From the NCBI RefSeq assembly GCF_900220965.1, contig NZ_OBQC01000006.1, forward strand, positions 62,001-126,000: DNA of 64,000 nucleotides, in the 5' to 3' direction. The position numbers and the translations under genes are program-made. Positions 63,312 to 64,000 of this stretch are shown piece by piece. Position 1 is the stretch's first letter. Every line of letters starts with the position of its first letter. The stretch comes from Ureibacillus acetophenoni. Lineage in GTDB: Bacteria > Bacillota > Bacilli > Bacillales_A > Planococcaceae. Under the pieces are notes generated by a model, which saw only the letters and a program-made list of their open reading frames with translations, searched no databases and had not been told where the DNA came from.

Positions 63312-64000
63312 ATGGGAACTTTAGGAATTCTTATAGCAATCACAGTCATCGTCTATGGTTCGATGAAGGGATTCAGTATTGTATTTATTGCTCCTGTAGC
63401 TTCGATTATAGTCATATTAACAAATGGAATGGAGTTCTTCCCTAGTTTAATTGGAACAGAAGCTTCATTTATGACAGGGCTTACAGGATTTATTGTTAGC
63501 TTTTTTACCATCTTTTTATTAGGTGCAATTTTAGCACAATATATTGAAAAAAGTGGTGCAGCACAATCGATTGCACAACAGGTACTTAAAATTACAGGAA
63601 CGGAGAAACCATTTCCTGTATTAGTAGCAGTCTTTTTAATCAGTGCCATTTTAACATATGGTGGAATTAGTTTATTCGTTGTATTATTTGTCGTTATTCC
63701 CCTTGCAAAACCATTGTTTAAACAATTAAACATTGCCTGGAATTTGATTGTTCTTCCAGTATTTTTAGGTATTGGGACATTTACGATGACAATGATGCCG
63801 GGTACACCTTCTATTCAGAACGTAGTACCATCGAAGTACTTAGGAACACAAATAACCGCAGCACCTCTAATAGGGATCGTAGCTACAATAGTCGCTATTG
63901 CTTCTGGTTTATGGTATATGCGTAGAGCATTAAATAAAAGTTTAGTAAATAAAGAAACATTCCAAGTAGATGAGAATGCTGGTAAACAAATTGAGTTAAA
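63312..64000 (+). CDS. GntP-type permease, N-terminal part (cut by window end)
   Basis: At least 229 residues, open to the end of the window. The ATG is preceded by AGGAGG at nine-base spacing. The protein starts MGTLGILIAITVIVYGSMKG and continues with long hydrophobic helices, including LTYGGISLFVVLFVVIPLAK and a MTMMPGTPSIQNVVPSKYLG loop typical of GntP/CitMHS-type organic-acid transporters. The substrate is probably a carboxylate or gluconate-like compound; this is a family-level inference. The divergent LysR gene probably controls it. Confidence 0.85.
   Translation, partial: MGTLGILIAITVIVYGSMKGFSIVFIAPVASIIVILTNGMEFFPSLIGTEASFMTGLTGFIVSFFTIFLLGAILAQYIEKSGAAQSIAQQVLKITGTEKPFPVLVAVFLISAILTYGGISLFVVLFVVIPLAKPLFKQLNIAWNLIVLPVFLGIGTFTMTMMPGTPSIQNVVPSKYLGTQITAAPLIGIVATIVAIASGLWYMRRALNKSLVNKETFQVDENAGKQIEL

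Overview
The window is a low-GC, densely coded chromosomal segment from an endospore-forming member of the Bacillales. The evidence is a gerA-type germinant receptor operon, an H-type small acid-soluble spore protein gene, strong AGGAGG-type ribosome binding sites with frequent TTG and GTG starts, T-box leaders, a TPP riboswitch and perfect Fur boxes. Many genes have B. subtilis counterparts (ywnA/ywnB, ywdK, ykuS, tmrB, trhO/ybfQ). The overall style suggests the Lysinibacillus/Solibacillus/Psychrobacillus side of the order, but this is an impression and not proven. No rRNA, tRNA, prophage, insertion sequence or CRISPR array was seen.

Layout. 0-9 kb: a chemoreceptor, a ferritin-like/cupin fusion, a redox-type ywnB/ywnA divergon with two tandem palindromic operators, selO with a HAD phosphatase, a DUF1292 protein and a lipoprotein serpin. 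9.4-14.5 kb: a four-gene germinant receptor operon (A, B, C subunits plus a membrane-anchored Asn/Gln repeat protein). 14.5-17.6 kb: DUF2071, sspH, small membrane proteins and a CopC protein. 17.7-21.5 kb: a TPP-riboswitch operon for thiamine-precursor uptake (thiY, a thiamine-binding protein, thiX, thiZ and a TatD-type hydrolase). 21.6-30 kb: a PAS-PAS-GGDEF-EAL protein, VOC, NUDIX and GNAT genes, trhO, and a nitrilase with a divergent LysR regulator. 30-37.8 kb: T-box-controlled argS, a MetX-family hydrolase, an S9 peptidase and an AIM24 protein. 38-42.9 kb: a Fur-controlled ferric-siderophore uptake system with a FhuF-like reductase. 43-56.4 kb: a His-tagged CDF zinc exporter followed by many single-gene units (AlkD, NUDIX, nucleoid-associated protein, VOC, PAP2, HAD, TmrB, GNAT, APH, MFS). 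56.5-64 kb: T-box-controlled ileS of the long type, fused pabBC, a LysR regulator and the start of a GntP-type permease cut by the window end.

The most unusual signal is not a gene. Four intergenic arrays lie 3' of genes at 15.7, 32.4, 34.0 and 50.9 kb. Each repeats its own short word at steps of almost exactly 21, 29-30, 40-41 or 51-52 bp, close to whole turns of B-DNA. In three of them the spacers differ in sequence while keeping their length; the 34.0-kb array is a more homogeneous 51-bp repeat. The words differ from array to array but the geometry is shared. I know of no described element with this design. Other points of interest are the Asn/Gln-rich tracts in two proteins of the germination operon, a hairpin element embedded in the argS T-box leader, a recurring terminator family, and the TatD-type hydrolase in the thiamine operon.
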